A stretch of DNA of 64,000 nt from Ornithodoros turicata (GCF_037126465.1 NC_088210.1:12732011-12796010); one strand, 5' to 3'. Positions 16,862 to 28,379 are shown, counted from the first letter of the stretch. A program made the numbers and translations. The notes: generated by a model from the sequence alone, not told the origin.

Positions 16862-18146
16862 TCATCAATTGTCGTCGTTTAATCGTGGAATGATGTCGTA
16901 TTCTGCCAAATTACATTTTCGCGTTAAACTGGCATTTGCCCCTTTTTGCACACCTTGAAGACATTGCGCCAAGTCGAAAACAAATCAGGCCAGCTTTACT
17001 CGTAAATCTGATTACGCGGTTGTCAAAGCACATGTCACCCCCCCCCCCCCTGTCGCCTTTTTCTATCAGTCAAAGTTAATGCTTTTTTATATATATATAT
17101 GTGTGTATATATCGGAATCGAATAGAGAGTAGCGAAAATTACATTTCGAATGATATGGAAGATTTCTCGCCAGCGACCCACGCACGATTACAGAGTGTTT
17201 GCGTCCCTTATCATCGGTCATTAGCGTTCTGTTGAATCTCGGCCTTTTCGCTTAGCCATCACCTCCCTAAAAAGTAGCGGAGCGAAAAGATTTTCTCTCT
17301 CATCCTCGCTGCCCTTTCATCCGGTAATCTCCTTTGCATCGATCACTTCGTGCCGTCATCACGGAATTAAAACCTTACAGCCAAACGGGCAGAGGCGGAT
17401 GAAGAGAAAACGCGGGGGCGATTCGATTATCATCCTGTGCCCATATTCTTACCTTGCATCCATTGCTTCCAGTTAAGGGCTAAACGCATGGAGCGTTTTT
17501 CCGACGTTTTCAGGACGCGCGCGCGCTCTGCGTGCGTGTGACCTCGTAAAAACCAGTTTTTCAACGCGCGCGCGGAGGGCGTACGCCGGAATCTGTCGAC
17601 TACAGATATTCGCGCGCGTCTGGGCGCGTTTTCCGAGAAGTAGACAGAAGCATGGCCGTCGTGCGGCAGACAAGATGGCGTATGAGCAGCTCGCATAAAT
17701 TTTTGGGACATTATCCATCACAATAATTTACGTGAACATTTTAATGGTATCTGGAATGAAGGAACGCAGGAACAACAGGAAAGGAGAGCATCTGCACGTT
17801 CTAACAGATATTTGTGGTCGACGAATATAGCAACAGTGGCGCGCGTCACTCGCTCCGTACGCGTCCCATGAGTTTCGGGTGGTCCCCTCGCTGGCGTTTC
17901 TTCGCCGCGTGTGCAAGGCCATGGCGTACGCGCGACGTTTTGACGCTGAGAAAACGTCCGATACGTTTCGCCCTTTAGTGAGCGTACGATGTGACGTAGT
18001 GTCCTGGCGGCGTTGAGTAACGTAACATTAATTAGTTATTCGCCGTAATTGACATTATAGATTAATGTGTGTTGTGACAGCTATCAGTACAACGTTCGCC
18101 TTGAGGTTGATTTTACGATGTTTGAATACATAGTACCGTGTTGAAT
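16862..18146. other. No supported gene; CpG-rich part at 17480-17960
   Basis: Includes C12 at 17039, an (AT)n/(GT)n patch at 17088-17112 and a CG-rich stretch with CGCGCGCGCTCTGCGTGCG-like runs. The CpG density differs from the surroundings and could mark an unmethylated or regulatory segment, but I see no core promoter or exon. Confidence 0.35.
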
Positions 18147-18154
18147 GGTTTCTG

Positions 18155-18622
18155 CAGTCTTGGGTAGTAACTGAGTTACTTTTAACTTGTAACTGTAACT
18201 AGTTACTTTTGGGGTTAACTAGTTACAGTAACTAGTTACATTTCCAGAAAGGTAGCTTCTAACTGTAACTAGTTGCAATTTCTGTGAATGTAACTGCAAA
18301 ATGTAACTAGTTTCTCGAATAACTGTCGATCCTTTGTTACGTACGTACACACGTCGTATTTTTCCCTGTGGGAGAGTCACATATTGACTTATACAGCTTC
18401 TGGTTAAGCGGAATAATACTTTTATCGCACTTAAGCAAATGTAAATAAATGTATGTTTTTTTAACGATTGTATCACCCTCTCATGGTCATTTTTATAAAA
18501 AGCAACTGTAATGTAACTAAGTTACTTTTTGACAGTCACGGCAGCTGTAACTAGTTACCTGACCAAGAAAGTCACTATAACTGCAACTCAGTTACTTTCT
18601 AGAAGTAACTTACCCAAGACTG
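18155..18622. mobile_element. hAT-like MITE (468 bp) with 8-bp TSD
   Basis: Termini CAGTCTTGGGTA and TACCCAAGACTG are exact inverted repeats. GTAACTAGTTAC-type motifs repeat many times near both ends, as hAT transposase binding sites do. Flanks GGTTTCTG (18147-18154) and GGTTTTTG (18623-18630) differ at one base and give an 8-bp target duplication, the hAT signature. No transposase is encoded. Confidence 0.8.
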
Positions 18623-18630
18623 GGTTTTTG

Positions 18631-18944
18631 TATGTCAATCCTGCTTTTTGAAGGAATATTGTTATACAGAGAGAACAACCATAGTCGCTGTTGGCATCAG
18701 AGAAGGCACGATGGATGATCTCGCTTGTCGTCATTGTCTCCATATTTGACAATATTCCTTTAACAATATTACGAAAAAAATATTGACCGATTTTCACGGA
18801 AGCTCTATAAGGGAGCGCAGTGTGAGCGCAGGGACCACCGGGGCATTCTCACACGTCCTTATTATTTCGTAAATAAGAGGTAGAAGCGAAGAAACATAAT
18901 GTGGTATATCGTGAAAACAAACAAACAGAGCTGTGGTTGTACTG
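18631..18944. other. No supported gene
   Basis: The minus frame at 18588-18797 starts inside the hAT MITE and has no recognisable domain. Confidence 0.35.
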
Positions 18945-19055
18945 CTCTTGCGAAACACACCATCCAAACCGGGGTCGTCGCTACCGGCATCGAGCAATCC
19001 GGCGAACGCCTAGCGTTTGTCTTACCACCGCGCCACCGCTCAACCATCAGCTTCC
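18945..19055 (-). mobile_element. Possible tRNA-derived SINE head
   Basis: On the minus strand GGTGGCGCGGTGGTAAGAC resembles an A box of the type common in tick SINEs, and a degenerate B-box-like GGTTTGGATGG lies downstream. Weak call. Confidence 0.35.
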
Positions 19056-19340
19056 CGAGTAGTGGGAATACTTGCGTGCTCACAGCCATCAGCGGCGTCA
19101 AACGGACGAACTAAACGCGCCTTGGCTGCAACGAGCCAGCCAATCGAGCCACAAACGTGAGAAAATTTTACCTCTCCTGGGAAGCGTGCTTTGCCTGCAT
19201 CACACTGCTAGTAAAGGTGAAGCCGACCTGCGGAACGTTATGGAGCACTGCTTTGCTGCATACAACTTGTACTACACATACAGAAAAAAAAAAAAAATAT
19301 GTAGCAGACCTGGAGGCTTGAGCAGGGTACATTTACAACA

Positions 19341-19695
19341 TTGTTTATAGACAGAACCGTTGAGGCAGATATTCGTCACCTTCTTCTCGACCGCCGCCGT
19401 TCCAAGTCCTTCCGCGACAAGCACAAGTCTCGCCTGATCAGCCTCGGATACTCCACCTCTCCCGCAACACTACTTGGCCCACGGAGCAGTGGTGTAACCG
19501 CGGAGCTTCTCCACTACCTGCGTGATACCGGTCTACTCAGCAGGGCGGCGGAAGATTTCTGACCTCTGACCCCACATCGCCTTACTCCTAACTACCCCAG
19601 AAATACGCGCTTAGGAATTATTTAATAAGGAATAGCAAGCCGTCTTTCCTGGCTGACTTTTCCTGTGAAAATAAATAGATCCCCCTCCCTTCCCC
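19341..19695 (+). pseudogene. LINE ORF2 C-terminus and short tail
   Basis: The frame to the stop at 19560-19562 ends with a LLGPRSSG patch and a hydrophobic LLHYLRDTGLLSRA stretch, the usual last helix of this ORF2 type (compare LLGPW and LLTFLDTIGL at 4322-4561). The 3' UTR is short and lacks the long pyrimidine tract. GGAATAGCAAGCCG, TGGCTGACTTTTCC, AATAAATAGAT and C-rich sequence end the copy. The reverse transcriptase is missing and the Met is fortuitous. Confidence 0.65.
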
Positions 19696-19699
19696 TGCT

Positions 19700-20839
19700 C
19701 AAAACAGAACACTCCATAGAGGGCATGCGCTATTCGCTCCTACTGGTTTTAAACTTATTTCTTGTTTCATTTTTAAGAGTGTACGCAATGGAGGGACATT
19801 TCACGCGTCCTCTACTTCCCTAGACTTTCGTCATTTCCCCCCTCCCCCCACCCTAAAAAAATGCCCCCTTGTTTTCACAGACATCTCAAATTCCAGTTAT
19901 TTGTGTCTTGCACTTCATTTTTTTCCCCCTTTCACTTGTTTAGTCTCTTCTTTTTCTTCTTCTTTTCCTTTTTTTTTTACAGTTGGTGCACTGAGGAGAT
20001 CCAAAACGAATGTCCCTTTAAGGAATGTCTTCATATCTCGAAAAGCGAATAGCTTCTTCTTATTCTTTTTTTTTTATTCCACTTTTATTTGATTTATTCC
20101 CAATGCCACTTCAGCGTTCGGTCATCTATCATCTGCGTCTATATGATGGGTCTCTTTTCTCTCTCTCTCTTTCTTTTTTTGCTCTCTCTGTTTTGTACTC
20201 TCACACGCGCCAGACAAAATGAAGTAAAAAATATCGGACTAGCGCCAAACGTCCAGCCACCATATTGATGTTGTGTGCGCATCATCACGGTGTGCTATCT
20301 TCCGCGACTGCTCTCGGACGAAATGTAGAGGAAGTTTTCGCCGGAGTAAGTCGCCGGGAAGCCATACGTGCTTACGACGTATTCCTAACATCTGTCTCCC
20401 CGTGCCTGGAAGTGGTTCAGTGAGGCTTTCTCGGTACAGTCTGAAACTGAGATTAGTGAGAAGGTCTGGACATTACGAAGGCCTTTGTTTTTGACGATTT
20501 AAAGAAAGTTTCGTTGGAGAAGCGACTCGGAAAAAGAGTCGAAATAAAGCTATTTATAGTCATTTCCTTCGTGTAGAGCTTTCGTAATGTAGTGGTAGCT
20601 GAGGCAATGAAGACATCGAAGGAGCGACGCAACGCCAAGTCGCGTACTTCGATAAAAGAAATGGCAGTTTATCAAAAGGCACCAGCAGCAGATCTAAGCC
20701 CTCCGGTTTTTGAAGTCATCTTTGGCTTTGATCTACCTCATCTTGCTTACACCTTTTGTTAGTTTATCCTTTATTTCCCAATTCTTTGCTTTTTATTTTA
20801 CTTTTATGTAATTTTCTTTTTTTCTTCTCTTTCTTTTTT
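19700..20839. other. No supported gene; T-rich
   Basis: Pyrimidine-rich runs at 19910-19980, 20050-20090 and 20155-20190. Frames here are low complexity. 20273-20494 has no recognisable motif. Confidence 0.4.
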
Positions 20840-20925
20840 TTTGCGGAATAGTAAGCCGACATGTCGTTTGGCTGACCTTTACTCCTTTTTTTTTCTTTGT
20901 TCTAATAAATATATATATATATGGG
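20840..20925 (+). mobile_element. LINE 3' tail variant without C run
   Basis: GCGGAATAGTAAGCCGACAT, TTGGCTGACCTTTAC, then AATAAATATATATATATAT. The terminal C run is replaced by (AT)n. Confidence 0.6.
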
Positions 20926-21391
20926 CTTTGGGTAATAATCTGCATGCCCTGCAGAACCGGGAGGGTTGCATTACACTGTTAATGTGTAATGCAACATACA
21001 GCGACAGCTACCCAGAGTTGGGGGTAATATTTTCGTAAATTAACGCATTACATTGCTGATTACGTTTTCACGCTTAGTAATGATTATTAATTGCTCGATC
21101 ACTAATGATGATTCCTTTTATCGGGTAATGACTTTTAGGGCATTGCGTTTTCCCAGAAGTCTCTAACGCAGTCCAATTTGCTGTTAGAAGCGCGGAGAGT
21201 AAAGAGGCTCGATTCGTCTTTTAGTTCCTTACACGCTATCAGTGACAGTTATTGGGGCTATTAGTTACCAGCGTTTCTGCAGAATTGCTGCGTGTGAACG
21301 TGCAGGGAACACAACATTATGCATAATCTAAATCAGGAACCGTAGTTGAGTGAGTGAATGTAAAAAAAAAAAAAAAGAAAAATCAGAAAAT
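20926..21391. other. No gene; TAATG/GTAATA repeats
   Basis: GTAATGCAAC-type and GATTACG motifs in both orientations (20930-21140) resemble hAT subterminal repeats, but no bounded element was found. Confidence 0.4.
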
Positions 21392-21475
21392 GGGGGGGGG
21401 GGATATGTTTATTGAGAAAAAAAAAAACAAGGAAAGGTTAGTCAGGCAAAGGCCGACTTGCTATTCCTTTCGTAA
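21392..21475 (-). mobile_element. LINE 3' tail, minus strand
   Basis: G11, ATATGTTTATTGAG, then GGAAAGGTTAGTCAGGC and GGCCGACTTGCTATTCC: the reverse complement of the C-run tail. The purine-rich stretch that follows (to 21652) is the matching polypyrimidine UTR. Confidence 0.7.
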
Positions 21476-21576
21476 AGAGGAACGGAAAAGGAAAGGGGAC
21501 GAAAAGATAGGAAGAAAACGAAAAAAGGAAAGAAGGCGGCAAGAAAGAAAACGAAAAAAAACGAAAGAAAGAAAGC

Positions 21577-21652
21577 GAAAAAATAGAGAGAAAACGAAAA
21601 AATAGAGAGAAAACGAAAAAATAGAGAGAAAACGAAAAAATAGAGAGAAAAT
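21577..21652. repeat. 19-bp tandem repeat, four units
   Basis: The unit GAAAAAATAGAGAGAAAAC is repeated four times in register (21577, 21596, 21615, 21634), almost without change; the last unit ends in T. It lies within the purine-rich UTR of the preceding LINE tail. Confidence 0.9.
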
Positions 21653-21753
21653 GGGCACTAGCAACATGGAAGCCGGCTACTCCATACCACGTACTCGGAA
21701 AACCGTAGTTGAGGAATATAGAGGGTTGGGTCAAGGTCCACTTGGCAGTAGTA

Positions 21754-21942
21754 ACAACGAAAATATAAAACACTGAAGCTTTCCTTTAATGGTTACAAGC
21801 TTTCATGCGGTGGACTGCATTTCGTCAAGTATGACCTGACCTTGACATGACCTTTCGCCAGTACCTGACGAAATGCAGGCCACTGCATGAAAGCTTGTAA
21901 CCATTAAAGGAAAGCTTCAGTGCTTGATATTTTTGTTGTTAC
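21754..21942. mobile_element. Fold-back element (AAGCTTTCCTTTAATGG)
   Basis: Left arm AACACTGAAGCTTTCC... to GACTGCATTTCGTCA is answered by TGACGAAATGCAGGCC... to GGAAAGCTTCAGTG. The arms are about 70 bp with few mismatches and a loop of about 45 bp. A single diverged arm of the same family lies at 58230-58290. Confidence 0.75.
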
Positions 21943-21952
21943 TTCAGGAACC

Positions 21953-22250
21953 GCAGCTAAGATTAATTAAGGTAGGTAAGGTAGGTAATTAAGGTAACAA
22001 TTAATTAATTAATATAGGTAGGATTAATAAAGATTTCATATGAACTCTGCTCCCCTTCTTGATGTTCATGGCAAAGGTGGCTTGGCTATACCAGCTTTGG
22101 GATAATCGTAGCCTGTACCACGCAACAATTCGTAACTGCTGTCATTAGACAATGCCTGAATTTTTCAAACAAGTAATGAGCAATGTGAGGGCACACTACC
22201 TTGCCGAAGTGTAATGCCATTACATTAGTCATGTTTGTCTTTATTTTTCT
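21953..22250. other. No gene; AATTAAGG run
   Basis: TTAATTAAGGTAGGTAAGGTAGG-like simple repeats at 21960-22030, then nothing recognised. Confidence 0.4.
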
Positions 22251-22254
22251 CTTT

Positions 22255-22335
22255 CCTTCCTGGGAATAGCAAGCCGCCATAGCGGTGGCTAACCTTTCCC
22301 TCATATTTTTTATATGATAAACATGTTCCCCTCGC
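22255..22335 (+). mobile_element. LINE 3' tail
   Basis: CCTGGGAATAGCAAGCCGCC, GTGGCTAACCTTTCCC, GATAAACATGTTCCCC then an (AC)n patch. The C run has decayed. Confidence 0.65.
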
Positions 22336-22345
22336 CCACACACAC

Positions 22346-23054
22346 ACACACACAATGTAACGGTACCGTGATTACCCAGATGTAATGCATTACACTTCAA
22401 CTCTGCAGCTACCCTACTTTTCTAGATTTTGTTGCAGCACTCTAGTTTAATAAACGGATTTATCAAAACAAATGTATGATGTGAGGTATGATTAGCAACG
22501 ATGAACACGATATATTCTACGTAGAGATATGTACACTATGCTTGAATACATTAAGTGCGTAAAAGCGAGTTTGTACAAATTTGCACAACGCATTCCATTC
22601 TCTCATGCGTAGATGGTCGCCGCGCTTCACAATGTGTCCCACAAACAATACGTACTCATTGGTAATACAAGGCAGCTAGAACTTCTACTTATTCCAACAA
22701 CAACATAGTACATGCTGCCGATTACTGCTTACGACTGACACGACACATGCGTTCAAGCAAACTGAACCTCAGCATTTACCGGAGCATTTAAACGAACAGG
22801 AGCTCAGTACAAAGTAAACGAAAATGGAAAGTTGGGCTTGTAATTAGAAGCTCGAGGACACCGAACCAGGGATGCCTGTTGCATTTAAAATCAATTTCAT
22901 AATCAATTTCATCGTCAAGTAAAACTGAGCAAGTAAACTTCATTAGAAGTCAACATACCTAAGCGCGCTTTAGACGACGATGCGGCGCGCACACCCCTTC
23001 AACCCGTTCACTTTTAGATTGCTGCCAGTCACTGCTCACGCATTCACACAGACG

Positions 23055-23088
<34 letters not shown>

Positions 23089-23150
23089 CATAACAATGCC
23101 AAGCTGAATGCCTGAATTAAACAAACTCTGCCTCGAAGGTCATCTGATAC
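22346..23150. other. No supported gene; (AC)n at 23057-23086
   Basis: Apart from a roughly 15-unit AC microsatellite, I see no repeat family or coding region. Confidence 0.4.
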
Positions 23151-23345
23151 CCCTGTCACACGGGCATTTTCGATCCTGCTCGACCGAACCTGCTTGAACC
23201 CAATGCAGATCGGATGGTGCTACACGGCCGCTTCCAAGCAGGATCGAACTTTGATCCTGCTTGACTCAAGACAGTTCCCATAACAGGATTGAGAATTTCA
23301 AGACGGCTCGACGGCCGCCATTTGCATCCTCGACCCCGGTGAACC
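23151..23345. mobile_element. Possible transposon end (CCCTGTCACACGGGC)
   Basis: The start resembles the terminal repeat of the element at 44756. GATCCTGCT-type motifs then recur in both directions (23172, 23236, 23254). No matching right end was found. Confidence 0.4.
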
Positions 23346-24766
23346 GCCATAACTTAAGACGGACATGCGCGCGAAGCTACAAATGATGCTTACATCGGTA
23401 TACGATAAATTACCACTAATATCGCTGTTATGTAGGAAACGCGAAATTAATGAGTTCCGTTTATTCATTTGCACAGGTCAACCATTCAATGCGCATTGAA
23501 AGTGGCCGCGTAGCAGCGTCAAAACTCGATAAATAGTTTTCTTACATCTAAAAACATTACCCAATACAGCCTGGAATTTTTCGAGGCATTATTTCCCGTT
23601 CTTCGTCACGTCAATTTGCCGAGGGGTCGAGCGAACAATGAAAGGGAAAAGAAGAAGAAAAGTAAAGGAAGTAAAAAAAAATGAAATATAAAGAACTTTC
23701 CTTTGTAGCCTTTCTCAAGAAAGTCGCAACAAAGCTCCCCCTATCGCGCTATTTGGTCACACACGAGCGCCACAATAGCTGCCAAACGACACCGATATTT
23801 GGTGGTTTCGCAGCCCCGCCGCCGTGACAGGGCGGCAGCCCGCGTACGAGGAGCGCTCCCCGGTTCTAGCTATATCGTTCGCTGCGCGCCTACTGCACTT
23901 TATCGCGTTTTCACGCAAGGCAGGGCGCCCGGCCACTTTTAACATTCTCTGTCTAGCCCGTCGTCCACCGGGATGCTCACACGGGCGTAAGATTGTTACG
24001 TGCGTCGCGAAAATGGAAAGTGCCACGGCTGCGGTCGATAATGATGTAGCATCCTCGGCTTTTCGGGGATGGCTAAATGAAGGGATCGGACACGCGTTCC
24101 TGTAGCTCGAGGAGGCGCGGAGAGTGTTCCTGGGGTGTGTGTGAAACTAAATTTTATGCGTGGGAAGGCTGGAATTTTTTTTACGCGTATAGTGCAGAAA
24201 TGAACAACAACAACAACAACAGCAGCAACTTCATTTTAGTGGTAATGAACGGAGGTGCATGAATCATGGCTGGGGAAAAGAATGGGAATGTGTGATGTAA
24301 AATACCCGGTCGTTTTTTTTGTTTTTTTTTTTTGCTAATGAACTAATTGGCTGCGTGTTTCATTCATATATTTACATGGTTGCTAAAATAGTGGTATATA
24401 TACCGGATGTCACTCTCCACGCGAACTATAGTCATTTTTTTAAAGATATAGAGCATTTTTTCGCAGTTTTCCGAACTGTCTTCGCTTCGATCTCGCCATT
24501 GATTCATCCTCTCATTGGCTACCACGTGGAAACATCCCATGCCATCATTTATTTGCTTTTCCATCATTTATTGTTGTTGTTGTTGTATCGTGAGTAGATG
24601 GCAAAGTATTCCTCAAGCATAGCCGAAGCGAAAGTAAGCTTTTTAAACAGGCGAGACGACCACATTACTGTTCTAGGCTCACGAAACAGTGGCGTGGTGG
24701 AGCTACTTGCCATACTCGGCCACGCTCAGGCAGGTAACGTCACGACTGCCGCAAGTAAGGGGGGAG
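23346..24766. other. No supported gene
   Basis: The plus frame 23824-24105 (93 codons, GC-rich) is the best frame but lacks known motifs and splice context. (AAC)n lies at 24202-24218 and (GTT)n at 24569-24583. Confidence 0.35.
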
Positions 24767-25017
24767 GGCGGTGATCGTGCTATCTGGGCCGACTTCCCAG
24801 GGAACTGTGCCGACATCTGCCTTAAAGCGTCTCAAGCAAAACAGTGGGGGTGGGGGTTAGTGTCTGAATCGGCTCGCCGTTGTCGGCCACACAGAAGTGG
24901 GCAACGTCACGACAAAAAAGGAAGAAGAAGAAGAAGAAAGAATTAAAAAACGGATGGACGATTAAGGGTGGAATCGCGTAGATGAGAGAGTGCGTGAGTC
25001 CGTCGGGGAGTGCAAAG
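24767..25017. mobile_element. Mixed SINE fragments
   Basis: Two overlapping SINE-type pieces: GGGCCGACTTCCCAGGGAAC with AAAGCGTCTCAAG, from the 32768-type SINE body, then GGCTCGCCGTTGTCGGCC, GTCACGAC, an A-rich linker and a G-run-family tail (GATGGACGATTAAGGGTGG to GGGGAGTGCAAAG). Confidence 0.55.
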
Positions 25018-25176
25018 CCGACACCACCTAGATACAAAAAAGCCTGCTTATACTCGTCGACGTGATGTAGCAACTAAGCGTCAGCCAATTAGGATCGTGT
25101 TTTCAACGGCCGTAGCCAATCACGAAAGTGCTTTCAGCGGTCCTCGTCATGAAGACGAGCCACCGTCGGCTTCATG

Positions 25177-25708
25177 CACTCTAAGAAAAAAAGGAGTAAA
25201 ACGGGGAGTAATTGCAGCTTCTACTCCCCTAGTCTGCAATTACTCCCCATTTTAGTCCCCTAACCCGACATTGAGTCCCGACATTTACTCCCCAGGACTG
25301 CAAATTGTCACTAAACTTTGCGAATGGTCTCCTGAATGCGACAGTCTACGTAAATATGTGGCCCTGGTCAATTTGAACGACATAAGGCTGTATAACTCAG
25401 ACAACGTAGCAATTTTCCAGTCACACAGAGTAAGAAACAGTTAGCGCATCTTTCTTCGCAAATTGTGCCCTAGTACGGCGCAAGATTTTATATCACTCGA
25501 TATATCACGGTTGACGGTTTGCTTCAAAGTATTTTCATGCATGCGCACGAATTATGTACCTGGGACTCTTACAACAGCGCGTGAAATGCGGTCTTCACTC
25601 TGTGACATTCATTTACTCCCGTGCATTTACTCCCGAAAGGGTCTATTTTTTGTGGCAATGCAATTACTCCCCAAAAGGAGTAAAAGTACTCCTTTTTTTC
25701 TTAGAGTG
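25177..25708. mobile_element. TIR element, CACTCTAAG ends (532 bp)
   Basis: CACTCTAAGAAAAAAAGGAG at the left is the complement of CTCCTTTTTTTCTTAGAGTG at the right. GGGAGTAA / TTACTCCC motifs repeat near both ends. The flanks ATG and CAT extend the palindrome, so a TA duplication is not seen. The first bases (CACTCT) equal those of the palindromic MITE family. Confidence 0.75.
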
Positions 25709-25805
25709 CATCTGTAAGTTTCGCCGAACGGAGAATCGCGGTAGACGACGAATTCTGACTTTATATGTCGAAGGAGCAAGAGGAGGCAATATGCAGGCCT
25801 TCTGG

Positions 25806-26000
25806 GTGGTGGTGGTGATGGTAATGGGGCTCGCCGTTGTCGGCCTCACGGAGGTGGCCAACGTCGAGACTCTGACGCCCTGGGGGAATGTAAGTCCTGG
25901 GCCGACTTCTAAGGGAACTGTGCCGACAATACGCCCGAAAGCGTCTGAGGAAAACCCAGGAGGAACCCCAGAGAGCACAGCCAGCATCAGGATTGCGGTG
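25806..26000 (-). mobile_element. tRNA-derived SINE body, head missing
   Basis: Reverse complement of the 32768-type SINE: a (GGT)n tail at the left, then GCCGTTGTCGGCCTCACG, CCCTGGGGGAATGT, GGGCCGACTTCTAAGGG, AAAGCGTCTGAGGAAAACCC. It breaks off just before the B box (GGATTGCGG), so the tRNA head is gone. Confidence 0.75.
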
Positions 26001-26025
26001 TTGCCACTCCGGAGTTGGAATGATT

Positions 26026-26425
26026 CCGGAATCATTCCAGGTTTATCAGAGCCTGGAATGGAATGGCGGGAACTGTCCTGGGAATGGAATGGTCTGGGTG
26101 CCCCGGTGGCAGTTTTGGTTTCAACGTGCTGGTTTTTGCCGTCGCACTCTTTTTTTTTTCACCGCACCTGCACACTTTGTGTTTTTTCCGAGCTTGGTAA
26201 TGTCAATCTCCTCTAGCGCTGCTGAAATTGTGGTTACCGGTCCTTTTCTTTTATTGAGAGAATTAACGGAATGGAAATTGGGTTGCCAAGCCATTGGAGG
26301 AGTGGGAACTGACCACACCTTTTCATTCCGAGGAATTGAAAGGAATGGAATTATCGCCAATCTCCGTTCCTCGGAGTGGAATTCGAACGGAATGGGAGAC
26401 TCCATTCCGTAACTCTGGCCGGCAC
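26026..26425. repeat. GGAAT-rich repeat element
   Basis: Degenerate GGAATGG/CCATTCC motifs cluster at both ends (26030-26090 and 26255-26410). The ends CCACTCCGGAGTTGGAATG and CATTCCGTAACTCTGGCCG are weakly inverted. Probably a decayed hAT-type element. Confidence 0.4.
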
Positions 26426-26744
26426 AGTGCTTCACGGCATAAGACGTTCCTAGCAAATTCTCATTCCGCCATTAAACGCGGGGTTACATGTTATCGGGCG
26501 GGGAAAAAAAGCAGCAAGAGCCGCTTGACAAGAGCACAACCCTTCTCAAGTAAGTAAGTATTACCTGAAAAAAAAAAAAAAAAAGGATATAAAACAGCCT
26601 TGGAGCTGGGTGGTTGCCACTACACAGGCGCCAGCAGCTCCATGTCATTTGGTTTGGATTCTGCCTCAGAGACTCAGTGAAGGTACTAAAAGCGGCAGTG
26701 TATATGCCGCTATCTTTTAACAAGGCGCAGAGTGCCTCTTTTCC

Positions 26745-26830
26745 ATTCAAAATTCGAACGTACAACTATATATATTGGATTCGGAATTCGAATCGGTATT
26801 CGATGAATGCGAACATTTACATAGCCCTAT
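26745..26830. repeat. AATTCGAA-type repeat fragment
   Basis: CAAAATTCGAACG, GGAATTCGAATCGG and TATTCGATGAATGCGAAC match the style of 55930-56050 and may be hAT-like subterminal repeats. Confidence 0.4.
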
Positions 26831-27040
26831 AGTCAGGACTCTTGTCCCGCCTACTTCATATTCTAAGTCCTGTTTCATCGCCTCATACTTAATGGTATCG
26901 TGTACAAGCACCCGCATCAATTTACTTTCCAAATAACGTTTCATCAAAATATAGTTGCTTCATAATAATTCCTTCCGCCGGCCCACTATTGACACACTGC
27001 TGCGTAAGATCGAAATCTCATCGCAACGCAGTGTGCGCAC

Positions 27041-27706
27041 GTGATGAATACTGAGTGCGTAATTTTCAATGAGGTCTCAAAAGGCAGCTTACGATACCTT
27101 GTCCAAACATACAACCCGAGCAGCACTGCCGTAATATTACACCAGCCGCATTACGAATGGCATGCAATGAATTCGCAATTACTCCACCTCGCGGAACTGA
27201 CGCCATTGTATCAAAGGACTCGAATTCAGCGACTTAAGCTACTATGGCTCATAATAAATAACCGTACCTGTATTAGGCCTTCTGATTATATTACATTTAA
27301 CACAACTGGTAGCCACCGAACGAAATATAGCAAATCCATTAAACAATTATTTTCTAGGACTAACTGCCTTATGTACTCTTTCTTTCCGCTGTCCATTCAG
27401 GCATGGAACGGACTGACGGAAGAAATGGTAACGGTGTGACACCTTGTCGAGTTTTATGCTGGCGATCGCAAACTTATAGGTAGAGTGTGCTGCTACGTTT
27501 GTTATAATCTTATGTGAAGGATGTATGCGTGTGTAGATGGTTTTTGATATACGGTATATACATGTGTTCGAGGTTCATCTAAATTTTCTGTATATCCGCG
27601 GCCGCTACGGAGCAAGATGTTTCTCCGTGTGTATGTAATCCCACTCCTTTTTTGGCGTCTAAGACGCTAGAAGTATAAATAAATAATAAATAAATAAATA
27701 CAGTGA
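27041..27706 (+). pseudogene. LINE ORF2 C-terminal relic, CR1/L2-like
   Basis: The 132-codon frame (27041-27439) contains LTPLYQRTRIQRLKLLWLII, then a DYITF patch, RTKYSKSIKQ, and SFFPLSIQAWNGL near the stop. The pattern 'R...L..LYK.....Y..SFFP..I..WN.L' is the usual C-terminus of CR1/L2-like ORF2 proteins after the reverse transcriptase. Only this end remains. About 260 bp of 3' UTR follows, ending in an (AAATA)n run at 27676-27705. The Met start is fortuitous. Related in type, but not in tail, to the relic at 1955-2522. Confidence 0.7.
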
Positions 27707-28047
27707 ACCATTAATGGGACACAGGAAATGTCATTTGTGAACTTGTACATACGCACGTCCCCTATACGTCAGAAGCGCCGCTCATTTGCATACCCTTCTA
27801 ACTCTCTCAAACAGAAATCGATTTCTTGCCAGATGCTTCTCGTCGCTAATGCTGCATAATCTTCCTCTGACTACTGCCACATTATAGGGGATTCCATTCG
27901 GTTGCGCATCTTACAAAATGGCGATCAATACTGAACCGAACGGAATTTCGCAGCGTTACAAAAAAAAAAAAAAAAGGAAAAGCAAGAAAGGAAAGGTCCG
28001 TCCCTGTCATTGCTGTATGGCACGGGATGTCAGAAACGCCGCTCTGC
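27707..28047. other. No supported gene
   Basis: One A-run at 27959-27975; otherwise nothing recognised. Confidence 0.4.
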
Positions 28048-28253
28048 ACTCTAAAAACAGACTTGGGGGGGGTGGGGGGGTGGGGGGTGCGTGTAATGGC
28101 AGGATCGGTCCGCCGTTGTTGGCCACGCAGGAGTGATCGTCGTCACGACTATAGCAAAAAAAAAAAAAAGAACGAAAGATGCATGGAGGATAGAGGATGA
28201 AGGGTGGACATGCGTAGAGGGTGCATGAGTTGGTCGGGAAGAGCAAAGTGTTA
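28048..28253 (+). mobile_element. G-run repeat (CACTCTAAAAACAGA type)
   Basis: CACTCTAAAAACAGA, an interrupted G run, GGATCGGTCCGCCGTTGTTGG, CGTCGTCACGACTATAGC, A13, then GATGGAGGATAGAGGATGAAGG to AGCAAAGTGTTAGA. Other copies lie at 43047 (inverted) and 50637. The middle shares GCCGTTGTTGGCC...GTCACGAC with the 32768-type SINE tail. Confidence 0.65.
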
Positions 28254-28379
28254 GAGGGGTCGTTGAGCAAGACCCGCCTTCCGCAGAAAGATAAGGTTTA
28301 TGCGGTGCTAGTGCATATTACCACAATTGTGAGGGAAAAACCTCCACCACTCTCTCGGGGAGCGTCTTCTTCGAATTGA

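Noticed and set aside
17480..17960. CpG-island promoter of a gene
   Set aside because: CG-rich, but no downstream exon, TATA or initiator pattern could be supported.
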